The notes beneath the pieces are model-generated. The model was not told the DNA's origin, did no database searches, and saw nothing but the letters and a program-made list of their open reading frames with translations. From the NCBI GenBank assembly GCA_036785705.1, contig JAWUZG010000173.1:3643001-3707000 (forward strand): 64,000 nt of DNA. Direction: 5' to 3'. Source of the DNA: Acanthornis magna (Eukaryota; Chordata; Aves; Passeriformes; Acanthizidae). The position numbers and the translations under genes are program-made. Positions 11,817 through 24,243 of this stretch are shown one piece after another. Numbering within the stretch: position 1 is the first letter of the stretch; the number at the start of each line of letters is the position of its first letter.

Positions 11817-13636
11817 CTCTTATGTTTTAGATTCCAGGGAGAAAAGTGATAATTTGAGAGAAAATATCTCTTCTTGGGACCATAGGTTGACTTGCAGCTG
11901 TAATATTCTACATTTCTGGACGCTCAGCTACGGTAACAGGGACTACCTACAAAATATATGCTGCAACTCTTGGTCTTTCCAGGATGTTCTCCCAATGGCT
12001 TTTTTCCTTATTCTATTTTGTCTGATCTAATCTTCTTCATTTCTATAAATGTGAGGTGCAGACATTGCCTTAATCCTCGTGCCTCCCTCAAAATAATCTA
12101 TTTTCACACCCCAGGCTTGTATTGTAGCAATTCAGACACTGAAAATACTTGAGATTTTTCATGAAATCTTGATTATTTGTTATCAAGACTAAGCATTACC
12201 TTGTTCAAATCTCTGTGATTCAGGCAGTGGACTAGGATGTGACAGGGAAAAACAAAATCTATGGTACCAGTGTGGCAACGTGGTGGTATGGTGGGGAAAT
12301 GCCTCAGTTTTGACGGCACATCCATGGTGGGGAGGAGGCTCTTGGTGGTTCTGTTTCCTGGAAATAGAACATATCTTCCCAAACAATGTTAGAGTGATAA
12401 TATAAAAGCAAACCTTTACTTGAAAGTCTTCAGGTATACAGTATGGTAAAAACTGCATATGGTGCAGTAATTCCACCATTTTATAAGGTTAGTTGATTAG
12501 TAAAGCTATCATATATTATCCAGTTAAAATGATAGTCGGTGAGGTAAAAATCCCCTGCGTACTGCCCCACTGGAAGTAGTCCAGGGGCTTCTCTGCCCCA
12601 CTTTTCTTATATCTGTTCAGATTCTGGGTGGAAAATAGAACATTTTTGTAGTTGGTTCTCTTCTTGGGAAAAGACTAAACAGTATTTTAGGAATGTGTTA
12701 GAAGGTTAGCTTATTGTTCCTAAATGTAGGAAAAAAGGGTAGGAAAATCACTAGGAGCTACAGCCATGCTATAGCAATCTACAAAGCTACAAATACATGA
12801 AAAATATTAAAAGCTAAAAATCTTAGGCGTGAGCTCCCCTGACCCTCTGCTGACGACCCATGTTTCTGTCAAAGAGGTGATCCCACACCTGCCCATCTTC
12901 TGTAAAGCACGCTGAAATCCTGTTTTATGCCCTGTGATTGCCTCAAAGGGACGGCCCCACCTGAGTGACGGGTGTCAGTGGGGTCTGGCTGGGGTCCCCC
13001 CGGCCTGGGCTGCCTGTCACTCCTGCGTGCACAATGGGCAGAGTGACAGCCCCTTAACAAGAACAGCTGCAGCAGGCAGCAGTCTAATAAAAGTAATCCT
13101 ATTTACAGCCTGCCTTGAGATGTTCCTGTGAGTTGAAAAGTTCACCTCTGGCAGTTTCCTGGGCTTGTCACCTTTTCTGCCTTTTCCTTTGCATGTAGCT
13201 CAAAGGAGCCGGGGTTTTATTAAATGGGAAATTGAAATTATAAATGAAAAAAAAAAATACAAACTAAAGCATGTTCCTGCATATGGCAGGAGTCCCATCT
13301 CTAGGAGTTTAGCGGCAACACATTTTTGTCTCCCTGTCAGAGAGACAAAGCCGTTCTTATAAGCCTAATCTACAATATCACATATCCTTTTTCTGTGGCT
13401 GATATTATTATCTCCTATCCATGGGCATTCAATCCTAACTTAATTAACTTGGCAAGCAGAAGCATTGTGCTGTCGCACAGCCAGTGTCTGTTATGCTCTC
13501 AAACCATCCTACCCAGCTGGGTATCAAGACTTTTTACCTGCCTGCACTTACTTTTGATGTGTGTGACATACAATAAATCCAGTCAGCAGCCCCAGAGAGC
13601 TTGGTTCTATATCACCACTTTGAGGAATGGACAGAC

Positions 13637-13682
13637 AACTTTTTTTTCTATTTCTTCTTTCTTTTTTTTTTTCTTTCTTTTC
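13637..13682. repeat. Pyrimidine-rich low-complexity tract
   Basis: T runs interrupted by C in the plus strand (T8, then CTATTTCTTCTTTC, then a longer T run and CTTTC). It resembles a polypyrimidine tract but no exon-like sequence follows it. Confidence 0.8.
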
Positions 13683-14314
13683 TGTAAAATTAAAAGCCTT
13701 CTGTGCTCACCAGAGGAACTCAAATAAAGCCTTATTTTTTCACTCTTCAACTGAACACCCCTTTAGAAGATCAGAACTTAGGGACTATGAATAACTGCTG
13801 GAATGGCACATTAATATTCACACAGCAGTAGATTTAAGTTTCAATTATGTAGCTGTAAAAAAAAAAGGAGGAGAATATGGTCTGACATAGTTTGGCACTC
13901 CAACGTGAACGAGAGAGACATTGGGATGGATTGACGAGATTTTTAATTAAGGATATGGGCACCCTGAACCTGACCTTTTTTTTGAGGTTTGAATGATTTC
14001 CAGGAAACAGCATCTCTTCTGCTCCCTTTCCATCAGTGTTTGCTCATCCTTGTTGTATTCTGATCTGTCACATTTTAAATGGAGAGAGAGAAGTGCTAAA
14101 ATATTACAAAGAGCCCTCCTAGTCTGGAAGACTAAAATCATAAAAATAACATCTTACTGTAGCCTTGTAGGCTAAGGGAAATGGAGGAAAGACTCTTGAT
14201 AGATTAACAAACCCCTTTACTAAATCACCTTAAATTTTGAATAAATTTCAACTATTTTTTTTATATTTTGGAGAAACCTTAATGGAAAAATCTTCCCACC
14301 CTCCCTCCCACCCA

Positions 14315-14360
14315 AAAAAAAAAAAAAGGAAAAAAAAAAAGAAAAAAAGAAAAAAAAGAA
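14315..14360. repeat. A-rich low-complexity tract
   Basis: A runs interrupted by G, immediately after a C-rich 'ccaccctccctcccaccc' segment. The poly-Phe frame on the minus strand (14220-14456) is the translation of this tract. Confidence 0.85.
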
Positions 14361-15101
14361 ATCTTCATAAAAGGCACTTAAGCAACCAAAATTTGACAAT
14401 GGTTGTGTAAAATAAATGTCTTCAGCTGGAATCTCTGCCACCACATATACATACAAATTACAGCTAAGATAAGCAGTATGTAAAATTTAGATGTTGTTGG
14501 TTTAGAAAAAATCATCATTTTTGCTATAAAGTCAAGAATAATTTAAAAATTGTCAAATTTTTTCATTAATAATGCATTTTTAGCCATATAAATATATACC
14601 AAATAATTGTCATCAGATTCCCTTCAACAGCAGACATAAGAATCAATGCCATGATCTTCCTTGTGGCATATCTTTTGATTAGTCACCACTTAAATCTGAA
14701 GGTCTTATTCCAGGAGTGAGAGAGAGAAATAGAAAAGACTTTCTGTTCAGGAGAAATCTGAACACCTATCATGAAGGAGAGGAAGAATTTATTTCAAAAA
14801 TCTTCTGTAGACAAATTAAAATCAATACTTCCATTTTCTGTTGGTTATGATAGCTGTGCCTCACAGATTAAATAAAGTTAAAACACAAGAGCTTTTTTCC
14901 TGTTCAGTCATTTTTGCAGGAAACATATATTGAACTTTAAGTGAAAGTGAAGGGGTGTGTTTAGATACAGAGCGACTTTGAGATCTTGTACTTGGTAAAT
15001 CTTCCTCTAATTGTGGGAAATAAAAAAGTCAGTCTGTCTTCCTGAGAAGTCATTATAAAAATTGCTCTTTAAACTTTTGACACCACAACAGTTTTCCAAA
15101 T

Positions 15102-15196
15102 TAATATTTTTAACTGAACTTAAATTTTATGGATTCAGATTTGACTAGAAGATCTAGATCTGAACACATAAAAATTAAGTTCAGTTAAAAATATTA
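15102..15196. other. 95-nt near-perfect inverted repeat (hairpin)
   Basis: Arms of 39 nt at 15102-15140 and 15158-15196 are complementary at 36 of 39 positions. The outer 22 bases match without a break, then come one mismatch, seven matches, two mismatches and seven matches. The loop is 17 nt. Transcribed from either strand this would fold into a long stem of roughly pre-miRNA size. It could instead be a small hairpin MITE. No known family is recognised and no clear target duplication is seen outside the arms. Confidence 0.75.
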
Positions 15197-17077
15197 TTGA
15201 CGAGAAGATGCATGCGTAATGCTTATTCATGCATGCTTATTTCTAATTATAATCACTAATTCCTAATTCACTAACTTGATTGTAAAGCTCAAATATAATT
15301 TCAAGTATTGTAACACACACCTGATGTGAGCCAGGCATTTCTTGAAGCTGCTTCTAGTGTCAGTTAGAGCTACAAGATCTTCTAAGTATTAAAACCAAGA
15401 ACGGTCTTGTGGAGAATTGGAGAACTCTCATGCTGAATGACCAAAATAGGGAATATATGTGCTAAAAGCAGAAAGAAAAGGTGATTGAAATAGTATATTC
15501 AAAATTGGGCTATTCTAATAAAAATGGATTTGAACTAAACTCTGGGCAAAAAGTCTTTCACACATTTGTCACTTTGGATTAAAAATGCACTTTGGATTAA
15601 AAACTTTCCTAATAGCAACGAATTTCTGTAAAGACATACTTAGCAACTTCTAAGACACAATTATCTTTACTTTGTTAGAGAACCTATTGGCTGAAAACTA
15701 CACATAAGGATATGTGTTATGAGTTTACTGGTGACATTGCCACTCATGACTTCCACCTAACCTGGGCTGAAATATATATATACATATATCTGAGGCCACG
15801 AAAAACACCCTGAAGGTCTTGATAGCCCTCATTTGAGGGCACTCTGCATCTGAGTAGTGACCTTAGGTTACATTCAAGGGGTGGCTCACGGCATGTCTGT
15901 GAACAGTGAGCTCCATCGAGTGTCCATGTCCCTCTTCGAGTGGTTTTTGATAACACCTGTGTTGAAGATACGCCTAATGGTACTAAATAAATATCTGTGA
16001 AAAAGCAAATACTGCTCTTACAGTGGGACAAAGATGAAATTTGCTCCATTGCAAACTTCTGGAGGAAGGTGCTTGAAGCTGTAGTTGAAGCCTCCCCCTT
16101 TCTCTAACCTTCAGGTGAGGTCAGTCTTACTCAGATGTACAAGTCAGATGAATGAAGACAATAATCTGTAAGAGCTTTTAGTTGAGATCCTTCATGTGTG
16201 CTTAATTTTGAGGATGGGATCAAGACTGAGAGGCTTCCCTAACCAGATGAATGAAGGACTTTTATTTTTTTTCCACTTAAATCCCTCAACTGGAGTAAGT
16301 TGCCTTTCAATTAACTTGGTTTAACCTGTAGCCTGAAGAGGTATGAAGACAAGTAGTTGTATTAAAGCTCCTCCTTTCAATTCAGCCCAGATGAAAAACA
16401 ATCCCACATTCAATTGCTCCAGGTTTCTCCCCAGATCTGTCCTGCGCCTGGGATATTACAGCTAGGAGGTTATTTCCAAACACAATGGCAACTCCACCAC
16501 ACTTCGTGCTTGGAGTTAGCTGTGCCTGAGCTGCTGGGGATGCACAAGTTGTGCAGTTGTGAGATGCTTCCTTCTCTTTTCCTTGCTCTGTCTGCGATAA
16601 AGACATGCCCCAGGGATCTTGGAAATGTTCCTTACACCACAACTCGCTGTGCTGCCTGCAACTGAGAAAGCTCAGTGAGTGCTGGATTAGGGCCCAGCAC
16701 TCACCAGGGTAGCTCTGAGTTTGACTATCATTACCTCATCGCAGTGGGGATATGGTGAGTCTGACAGCTGATTTCCCACAGGATTCCTCATTTCATTTTT
16801 CTCCTAGTAAGAAACAAAGCCAAAAATACTCCCTATTTGTTCACACTCCCCCCAAACAATAGCTGGCATCATTTTCTTTGGCTCACAGATTTCTCCTTAC
16901 AGCCGTGGTCTTCACCCACGCAAAACTTTAGAAGTGAAAAGAAGAAAATGCAAAGAAGGGGACTCAACTCTTGTGCATCTAATACAGTAATGATCTAGCC
17001 TCTCCCTTGCTGCACTGGAGAAAATTAGTGTCATGGTGATGAAATCCAGCTATATCACAATTTCAAGTGATGCACTA

Positions 17078-17091
17078 GTAACCATGGCAAC
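17078..17091. promoter_or_regulatory. RFX X-box motif (candidate)
   Basis: GTAACCATGGCAAC matches the X-box consensus GTNRCC-N0-3-RGYAAC exactly, with a 2-bp spacer and palindromic half-sites. RFX-family factors bind such sites in ciliary and MHC class II genes. Here it lies in non-repetitive DNA (about 17000-17200) with no promoter or coding exon in view, so it would have to act as a distal element, if at all. Confidence 0.4.
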
Positions 17092-17690
17092 AAGGTATTC
17101 CCTTCCAGTAAATGCCTGTAATGGTGCTTTTAAGATTGTACATCAAAGCCAAAGCATGGCGTTGAATCACCCTGGAGCAAGTACTGACTTCAAAGCAAAG
17201 AGGTCAGAACAATGGGTTATTCATAAACAGAAAATAATTCTTTTCCAATTTGCAAGTTTTTTCTTTTCGAGGCGCTCTGAAATAAAAGCGGGAGCAGTTT
17301 AGTGGATCTTGCACTATATTTGTGTGCTCTGGGATTACTGGAGCAGCTCCTATGGTCTCCTGGCTTCCTACACAGCTTCTGCTACTCTCCATGGGCTGGT
17401 GATCATTGCTGTGCCTCTGAAATCTGTAGCAGGCAACGTGATTTAGGCTGAAAAGAGGGTGTGTAAAACTTATAGGAATAGATGGTTGAAGTCTCCTAGT
17501 CTGATTAGGTATTCTACTACACCGGTTGTGAAATTTTAACAGTAAATTGAAAAGCTAGGCGGTGAAAGAGATGTAGAAGGGGAAAAGACGGTGCTGAAAA
17601 TGGCTTTAAAATAAAAATAAACCAAAAAAGATGTTCATGCTTGAGGAATATTAATGTTTTTCAAGGAATATTAGACTTATTGCTAATTAT

Positions 17691-18130
17691 TCATGGAACC
17701 ACTAAGACTGGAAAAGTCCTCTAATTCTCCAACCACTGACCCAGCACTGCCAAGCTGACCACTAAACCATGTCCCTATGTGCCACATCTAAACATCTTTT
17801 AAATACCTCCAGCCATGGGGATTGTACTGTGCCTTGTTCCTGTGCTTGACCGCACTTATAGGCAAGAATTTTAACTAACATCCAACCTAAACCTGCCCTA
17901 GTGCGACTTGAGGCTGTTTCCTCTCGACCTGTCCCTGTTCCCTGGGAGCAAAGCCTGACCACTCCTGGCTTCACCTTCCTGTCAGGAGTTGTGGAGTGTG
18001 AAAAGGTTTCCCCTGAGCCTCCTTTTCTCCAGGCTGAGCCCCTCCACCAACTCCCTCAGCTGCTCCTCATCAGATGTGAGCTCTAGACCCTTCCCCAGCT
18101 TTGTTACGCTCCTCTGGATGTGGTTCAGCA
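17691..18130 (-). mobile_element. CR1 LINE 3'-end fragment
   Basis: Complement of a CR1 3' region: 'ggaaccactaagactggaaaag', 'gacccagcactgccaagctgacc', 'cctgtccctgttccctgggagc', 'cctccttttctccaggctgagcc' and 'ctcctctggatgtggttcagc'. Diverged, with the terminal octamer nearly lost (TCATGGAACC). Confidence 0.9.
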
Positions 18131-21100
18131 AATTTCAAAAAACTAAAAAAGTGATTGAAGAAAAATTCCTTGATGCAGAGGAAAATTTTTACATCATTCA
18201 TGCATCAGTGAGGCCACCTACCTTTCCAAAACACTGAAGGTCCTTATTTTTCCTTTGTAAAATAATTTCTGTTAAATACCATTGCAAGACTTAATTTTCT
18301 TTGAAATATTTTATTTTCACTCTGATATGTTTACAATGTAGCATCCTTTACTATGTGGTGAGTATTATGTCTAGGTCAGGACACTGATGCTTAGGAGGGC
18401 TTTAATTAGCAGTGGAGAATATAATGTACTCACATTTGGTAACATCTGGCTGAATGTCTGAAATGGCTTAGTAAGAGGTCAGAGCTTTTTTTAATAATTG
18501 AATTCCTCATGTCTTAGATTCTGCAAATAATGAGATTTTTTCCTTTAGTTATGTGCATATTTCTGTGTGCGTATATATGTGTATGTGTGTAAGAGAAAAC
18601 CTGCCACAGTCCAGAGTTAGGGGCATTTTAGTAATTGAAGGATTCTTTTTATTTTTTTTTTAATACCTTGAGCATGAATTTTAAGATTTCTTCCAACTTT
18701 GGCAAACAGAAACAAAATAAATTTTGAAAACCTATAAATGTTTCATGATAGATGCTACTAGACTATTGACTTATGTTTCTTTTCAATCCGCTGAAAAAAA
18801 GAAATTTTAAACTAGCCATGTCTTGGCAAAGACTTTTTTCTTTCTTTGTGTTGATCATGATGCTGTTAAGACCAATGAAGCAATGTCAGATTTCGCACAT
18901 GTAGAGAAGGAGTTAAAAATCATCACCAAAAAAACACTCAAACAAAGAAAGACAGTAGCAACAACAGACCTGAACATAAATCTGAAGCTACATAAGCTTT
19001 GGATGATGGAAGAATTTAAAATTAAGTTAGAACGGTGTACACCTTGTTGATGAATGTGAGATGGAACTTTCTAACAGGTACATCTTGTACAATCTCAGAA
19101 GGTCTCGAAAGTCAATGAATTCGAATGAAACGACAAGAGAAACCTGCAGCTCAAATACACAAAGAACAAGTGCTAAGTATCATCTGCTCATTGGTCATGT
19201 CAAACAGCTGAAATCTTTCCCTTCAGCTTTGCAGTGGCATTCTTTCCCTGTTCAGCTCCACTGTCTAAACTCTCCTTGCCACAGCCCATCTACTGCATCA
19301 CACCGATGCCGAAAGCTCAGAGTGAGGGTTCTGTTCACTGCTGACTAATTCCATCAGGTTTCTGTGCAGTTTTTCTTGCATGTGCGTGTTTTTCTTAACT
19401 AGATGAGATGAGATGGCAATTGATTTTTTCCAAAGGTTAATACTTCTCACTGCTAAGTCGCCAAACCTATTTAAACAAAAATAAAAATAATGCACCATTA
19501 GAGCCATTCAACCAATCTTTTTCAAGATGGTAAATTACACACTGGTGATACAGAAATTCATCTTTGTAAAACTTTCATTCAAAGCATGTCATTTGTTACT
19601 CAGTGCTGCTCAAAATTGTGGTTGTTTTGACCATAAGAAGGCTGATAACCACGGTCCAATAATTGTACACTTATGCTGCTGTTTGTCTGCTTCTCATTTG
19701 AGAAACGCAGCTTAATTAGAATTCCAATTTGCTTCACAGAAAAAGCTGCCAAGCGCAAGATCTGACATTCAAAACAAAATCAATACTTTTGTAGAGCATT
19801 TAAGCATCTTGGGTAATATCACAGGACTGAAGTAATTTGTGTCGTGTAGTAAAGCTCTAATTAAAGATGCGTCAAGAGTAAGAATTGTATTTCTTCATTA
19901 TTTAGCCTGTGCTTTACTGTTCGGTTCATACAAGGATATTGATTAAATGTTCATGTTTATTATGGCTCCCCCCTCCAATCATGAGTGTGAGAAATGAAAC
20001 TTAGGGCAGATGAAAAATATTCACTGCTTGTCAGGTATGAGACACTCAAGGTCAGATGCAGATAAGGAGAAGCAAGGAAATGGAAGGGTTTTGTTTAGTT
20101 AGTGGTGAGCTATAGATTAATCTCTAATTATTTTCTCTTTTCTCCAAGAAATATGTCTGAATGTCTGTCAAGAGAATAAAGTATCAGTACAGTTCTTATC
20201 TGTTTAAAAAATGTTAGATCTAATGAGCTCATATTATTTGTTTTTAAGAGTTTCTTTAGCCTATGAATTGACTCCTTGAGGTCAAATTATGAAAGCTCAT
20301 ATGGATGCCAAGATACCTCATTCTTGGTGTAAATCTATTTATCCCAGAGGAGCAATTAATGACTTAAAATATCATTTGATATTAACTAAAAGGTGTAGCA
20401 GGGACTTACAAAAATGTCATATTGGCCACCTCTCTGCCTTAACAAGGACATCTTAAACACTACCAGTGCAGGAGACCTATTCAGTAGCAACCTTGAAGTT
20501 CCACCAATTCATTTGTTGTTAAAAACACTTTCCTTTTGTTTCCTCTCTGTCATTTAAACTTTATTTCTCATGTTTTCTACCTTTGACATAGAGCACTTAC
20601 TTTTCCCTTCCTGACAACTACATTTTTTAACACATTGGAAGCCAATTAACCTATTCTTACCAAACCCTTGCTGGAATCTTTCAATCCTGAGTTAATACCC
20701 CTTGAAAATCTGAGGTCTATATGCTAGAGATCTATATGAGGTCTATAGGTTGCCAAATGGAGGTGGGTAAGCACATCCAAAAAAAAGTTTTCGATCTTAA
20801 GTGAAATTAACGGAAGACGGATGAAGCTAGGCTTAAACATTTTGTTTTAGAAAGCTTTAAAGTCTTTATTCCATGTGGCAATAAAATTCTGAAGGGATAG
20901 AGGTAGAAATAATACAGAAAGTAGAGTTACATAGGTCATCTTCTTATTGTCTGTGGCTGAAAGACAAGAAATGAACAAGTAAGCCCTGGGGCTTCTTAAG
21001 TAATTTTGAAGAGGTCAGGTATCAACTTTTGAGATAAGACCATTTGATTCAAAAGGAACTGAATGGCTATTTCAGTGGGAAGAATTGAAGAGGATAAATA

Positions 21101-21404
21101 TACTGTCAGCAATAGAAGAGAGGAAAAAAACAGTTTCTTTCTTTGGGCTTTAACAGAATTGAGAGGGTGAAGTCTTACCACCTCTGGTTAACATGGAAGA
21201 ATATGCAGAGAAACACCTGCAGCAGGATTAGTCATCTGGTCTAATCTAACTGTTTTCTACCTGTCTACACTCTCATCAGAAAATATAAAGCCATGCCTGA
21301 ATTGTAAATAATTACAAACTTTATTCATGAGCCTTTACCCTGATGTCTTCTACAAACCAGATAACCCAGGCAATGCTGTCTGGTCTCCAGAACCTCCCTC
21401 AGGT
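18131..21404. other. Unique DNA; possible conserved non-coding block near 19300-19780
   Basis: No gene recognised. 18559-18590 is a TG/TA-rich short tract. The part from about 19300 to 19780 is free of simple repeats and carries a TTAATTAG homeodomain-type core at 19713-19720 together with mixed AT and GC composition, as vertebrate conserved non-coding elements often have. That is an inference, not a match. 20709-20751 has small local duplications of GAGGTCTATA and GATCTATAT. The remainder shows nothing. Confidence 0.45.
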
Positions 21405-21564
21405 CACAGAGTCATAGAATCATAGAATCATAGAATCATGGAATCATAGAATCACAGAATCATAGAATCATAGGATCATAGAATCATAGAATCATAGGAT
21501 CATAGAACCATAGAAACATAGAATCATAGAAACATAGAATCATAGACTCATAGAATCATAGAAT
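21405..21564. repeat. CR1 terminal octamer array, 20 units of CATAGAAT
   Basis: Twenty contiguous 8-base units in perfect register: mostly CATAGAAT with variants CATGGAAT, CACAGAAT, CATAGGAT, CATAGAAC, CATAGAAA, CATAGACT and a degenerate first unit CACAGAGT. CR1 elements normally end in a few copies of ATTCTATG (the complement), so this is a post-insertion or retrotransposition-linked expansion of that end. Confidence 0.96.
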
Positions 21565-22135
21565 GGTTGGGGTTGGATTGGGCATTAAAAATCAACTAGT
21601 TTCAACTGTCTGTCAAGGGCAGGGACACCTCCCACTATCCCAGCTTGCTCCAAGCCCCTTCCAACCTGGCTTTAGACACTTCCAGGGATGGGGCAGCCAC
21701 AGCTTCTCTGGGCAACCAGTGCCAGGGCCTCACCACCCTGGGAGTACAGAGCTTCTTCCTAATATGTAGTTTAAATTTCCCCTCTTGCAGTTTGTACCCA
21801 TTATTCCTCATCCTGTCACTGCAGTTCCTGATGCAGAGTCCTTCTCTGGCTTCCCTGTAGGGCCCCTTCACATGATGAAGGGTTCTGTGAAGTCTCCATG
21901 CTCCTTCTCCAGGATGAAAAGCCACAACTTTCCCACCCTGTCTTCATAGAGAAGGAGCTCCAGTCCCTTTACCAACCTCACAGCCTCCTCTGGATTTGCT
22001 CTAACAGTTCCACGTTCTCGTTATCTTGGTGGCAATAGGACTGCACGCAATATTCCAGGCGGGGTCTCACCAGGGCAGAGGAGAGGGGGAGAATCCTCTT
22101 CCTTGATCAGCTGGCAGATCACGTGTCCTCTGAAA
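21405..22135 (-). mobile_element. CR1 LINE 3' region with expanded terminal octamer
   Basis: After a terminal array (21405-21564) the plus strand reads 'ggttggggttggattgggcattaaaaatcaac', then 'ccaacctggctttagacacttccagggatgggg', 'ctgggcaaccagtgccagggcctc' and further to 'ccaggcggggtctcaccagggcagaggagaggg'. This is a complemented CR1 3' UTR and distal ORF2 end, about 570 bp plus the array. 5'-truncated and non-coding. Confidence 0.94.
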
Positions 22136-22574
22136 TCTGCTAGTGCTCCCTCTCTATGTTTTGGTTACCTTAAGATGTCTCAAATGGTCTCAAGTCCCCT
22201 AAGTGTGGGCAACCAAAGGAAATCTTAAGCCAGTGGTAAAACTCTGCAGGCTTCAGGAGATGCCCACACAAGAATCAAAGCCCTGGTGGGGAGGGTAAGG
22301 TCCAAAGGCAGCGTCACAGTATCAGCAGAACGTTAGAACAAGGATAAGTGACTTCAGCTCACAGTTATCTCTGGGGTTTCTGCGCTGGGGTGGGCACACA
22401 CCTGGTAGGGCTGTGATGTTGAGGGAGGCTTTGCAGAAATATCCAGAAACATATTTGGAATATGCAGAAAAAGAAAATTTCTGGAACTCATGGGTTTATA
22501 CACATCTTAATGGTATTTATAGGCATGGAATCCCACAGAGATGAATCTGTCCCAGTTCTAAAATCAGAGTCCTC

Positions 22575-22603
22575 TAAAAAAAAGAAAAAGAAAAAAAAAA
22601 GGA
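22575..22603. repeat. A-rich tract with G interruptions
   Basis: A7 G A5 G A10 GG pattern. Its plus-strand translation is a run of lysines. Confidence 0.8.
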
Positions 22604-22694
22604 AGTCTGACATTGAAAATTTCAATGATTTCAATTTTCTGGAATTCCATATACATTTCCTGTGTCATTTTCTTTGGGGTGACACTGCTTAAGC

Positions 22695-22760
22695 AGGAAA
22701 AGCCAGATCAGATGACACCACCGTAGTCCCTTCCAACCTGAACCATTCTGGGATTCTGGG
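22695..22760 (+). mobile_element. Very short CR1 3'-terminal fragment
   Basis: 'gatcagatgacaccaccgtagtcccttccaacctgaaccattctgggattctggg' matches the last 60 or so bases of a plus-strand CR1, including two degenerate terminal octamers (ATTCTGGG twice). Only the extreme 3' end is present. Confidence 0.78.
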
Positions 22761-24160
22761 TTTCAACAAACAAAGCTCAGGGATATTAATGCAAGTATTA
22801 CATGCATATCTTTTTTGTTATACAGACTCTTCTTGCTAAGCTGTTTCCACAGCTCCTTGTTCAGTGATATTCTACTTCAACACTGTTTTTTTTCCTAATT
22901 GGATAGCTATAAAAATACTAAATTCAAGTATTTTTTACAGTTTCCATTCTATCATGGATCTTGTTTTCTTTTACTTTCATTTTAAATGTGATGATAATAA
23001 AGAGCACAGATGAAATTTTCTTTAATATCTTTAGAAAAAGTACCCTTAATAGCTGTGTATTTAGGGAAAGTGCCATTTTTAAGCAAGGTGTTCTATCAAA
23101 AGAGGCATCTCAGAAAAAGACAAATTTGCTTCTAAGATAACTGGGCAAATAGTGATAAAGACTGCTATTCTCTCAAAGGAAGAAAGGATAAAAAGTGAAA
23201 TAACACTAAGATTTTCTTGCTAGAAGAGATAATATTTAGCAATAAAATCAGAGAATATAGAGCTTTGGGAGTTTGATTTTTAGGGTTCTTTTTGTAAAAG
23301 ATGAAATTATATAAGACTGTATAATAGGGAACAGCTTTCTGGAATATATTTGCTGATAATGGAAATAAGGCTGGCCTATTCTCTGAGGTTACACACTGAG
23401 CAGTTCTTTGCTGTATTAAAAATTACTGAGCCTTTCAGAAGTAAGCTAGGGCAGTATTTGTAGCCATTCAGGTTCTGTTAGCCATTAAACTAAATAGAAT
23501 ACTATTTCATGCATGATTTAGCTCAGTTAGATGAAGAATGCAGCAATGGGCTTGAAGAGGTAATGGGTATGCATGGAAGTTTATATAAATAAATATTTCC
23601 TTTTTGTTGGGTGGTGTATACCTGTGATTTCAAATGCCTTATTAAGAGATCTTTATAGATTCCCCACTGATGTGTGCCAAAAATGCTAACAGGTTGATCT
23701 GCCCTCAATGTTGATAACACAGCTATTTGTACCCCTGCTGTGAGGAAAGAAATAGCCTTTAATTGGCTACTGATGAATGCAAATTCTTTCTTACAGTGAA
23801 TTCATTGTTCCCCTGGAAAGACTTGATTGGGACATCCAAACTACGAACACACTGCATCAAACAGAAAATGTGATTTACCTGAAGTTAGCTGACATGTCTG
23901 TATTTACTGACATCTATTTTCCTTATCGGTGTCTCTGAGGTGTGAGATTCATTGGATGAAGGTGTAACAGGGCTGATTTGATGCTACAGGAAGGGCAAAA
24001 CAAAGTGTTGAAGCACTCTGTGGATCTACATAATGCCCACTAGTTGTAGTCTGAATTACCATATATTTTATGCTGTTCACCTGGACAGTGATTTTCCTCT
24101 TTCTTCTATTTGCTCCCCTTTTCTGCCACTGGGTTTGAAAGCTTACTCACCCATTCTGCT

Positions 24161-24243
24161 CAGTGGTTATGGAATAACCACAGTGGTTATTCCACAGTGG
24201 AATAACCACAGGGGTTAACACAGTGGAATAACAGTGATTATGG
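24161..24243. repeat. Cluster of short inverted and direct repeats
   Basis: GGAATAACCAC (24171-24181) is followed after one base by its exact complement GTGGTTATTCC (24183-24193), giving an 11-bp-arm palindrome. The same 11-mer recurs at 24199-24209. CAGTGGTTAT occurs at 24161 and 24181, and CAGTGGAATAAC at 24196 and 24221. The cluster spans about 80 bp in otherwise unique DNA and may have grown by slipped replication around the palindrome. Confidence 0.8.

Larger units (their letters stand above)
11817..17690. other. Unique DNA with scattered low-complexity tracts; no gene
   Basis: Non-repetitive stretch. It includes a somewhat GC-richer patch at about 12830-13060, pyrimidine-rich DNA at 13637-13682, an A-rich tract at 14315-14360, a strong hairpin at 15102-15196 and an RFX-type motif at 17078-17091 (listed separately). 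A stretch at about 13360-13640 has mixed composition and a TTAATTAA core, as conserved non-coding elements often do, but this is only an impression. No open frame exceeds 133 codons and none shows a domain. Confidence 0.55.

Noticed and set aside
13637..13720. Polypyrimidine tract that might precede an exon
   Set aside because: The sequence after it has no AG-bounded open segment with a recognisable coding pattern.
21405..21564. Regular short repeats that might suggest a CRISPR array
   Set aside because: Contiguous 8-base units without spacers, continuous with a CR1 3' end, in a bird genome.
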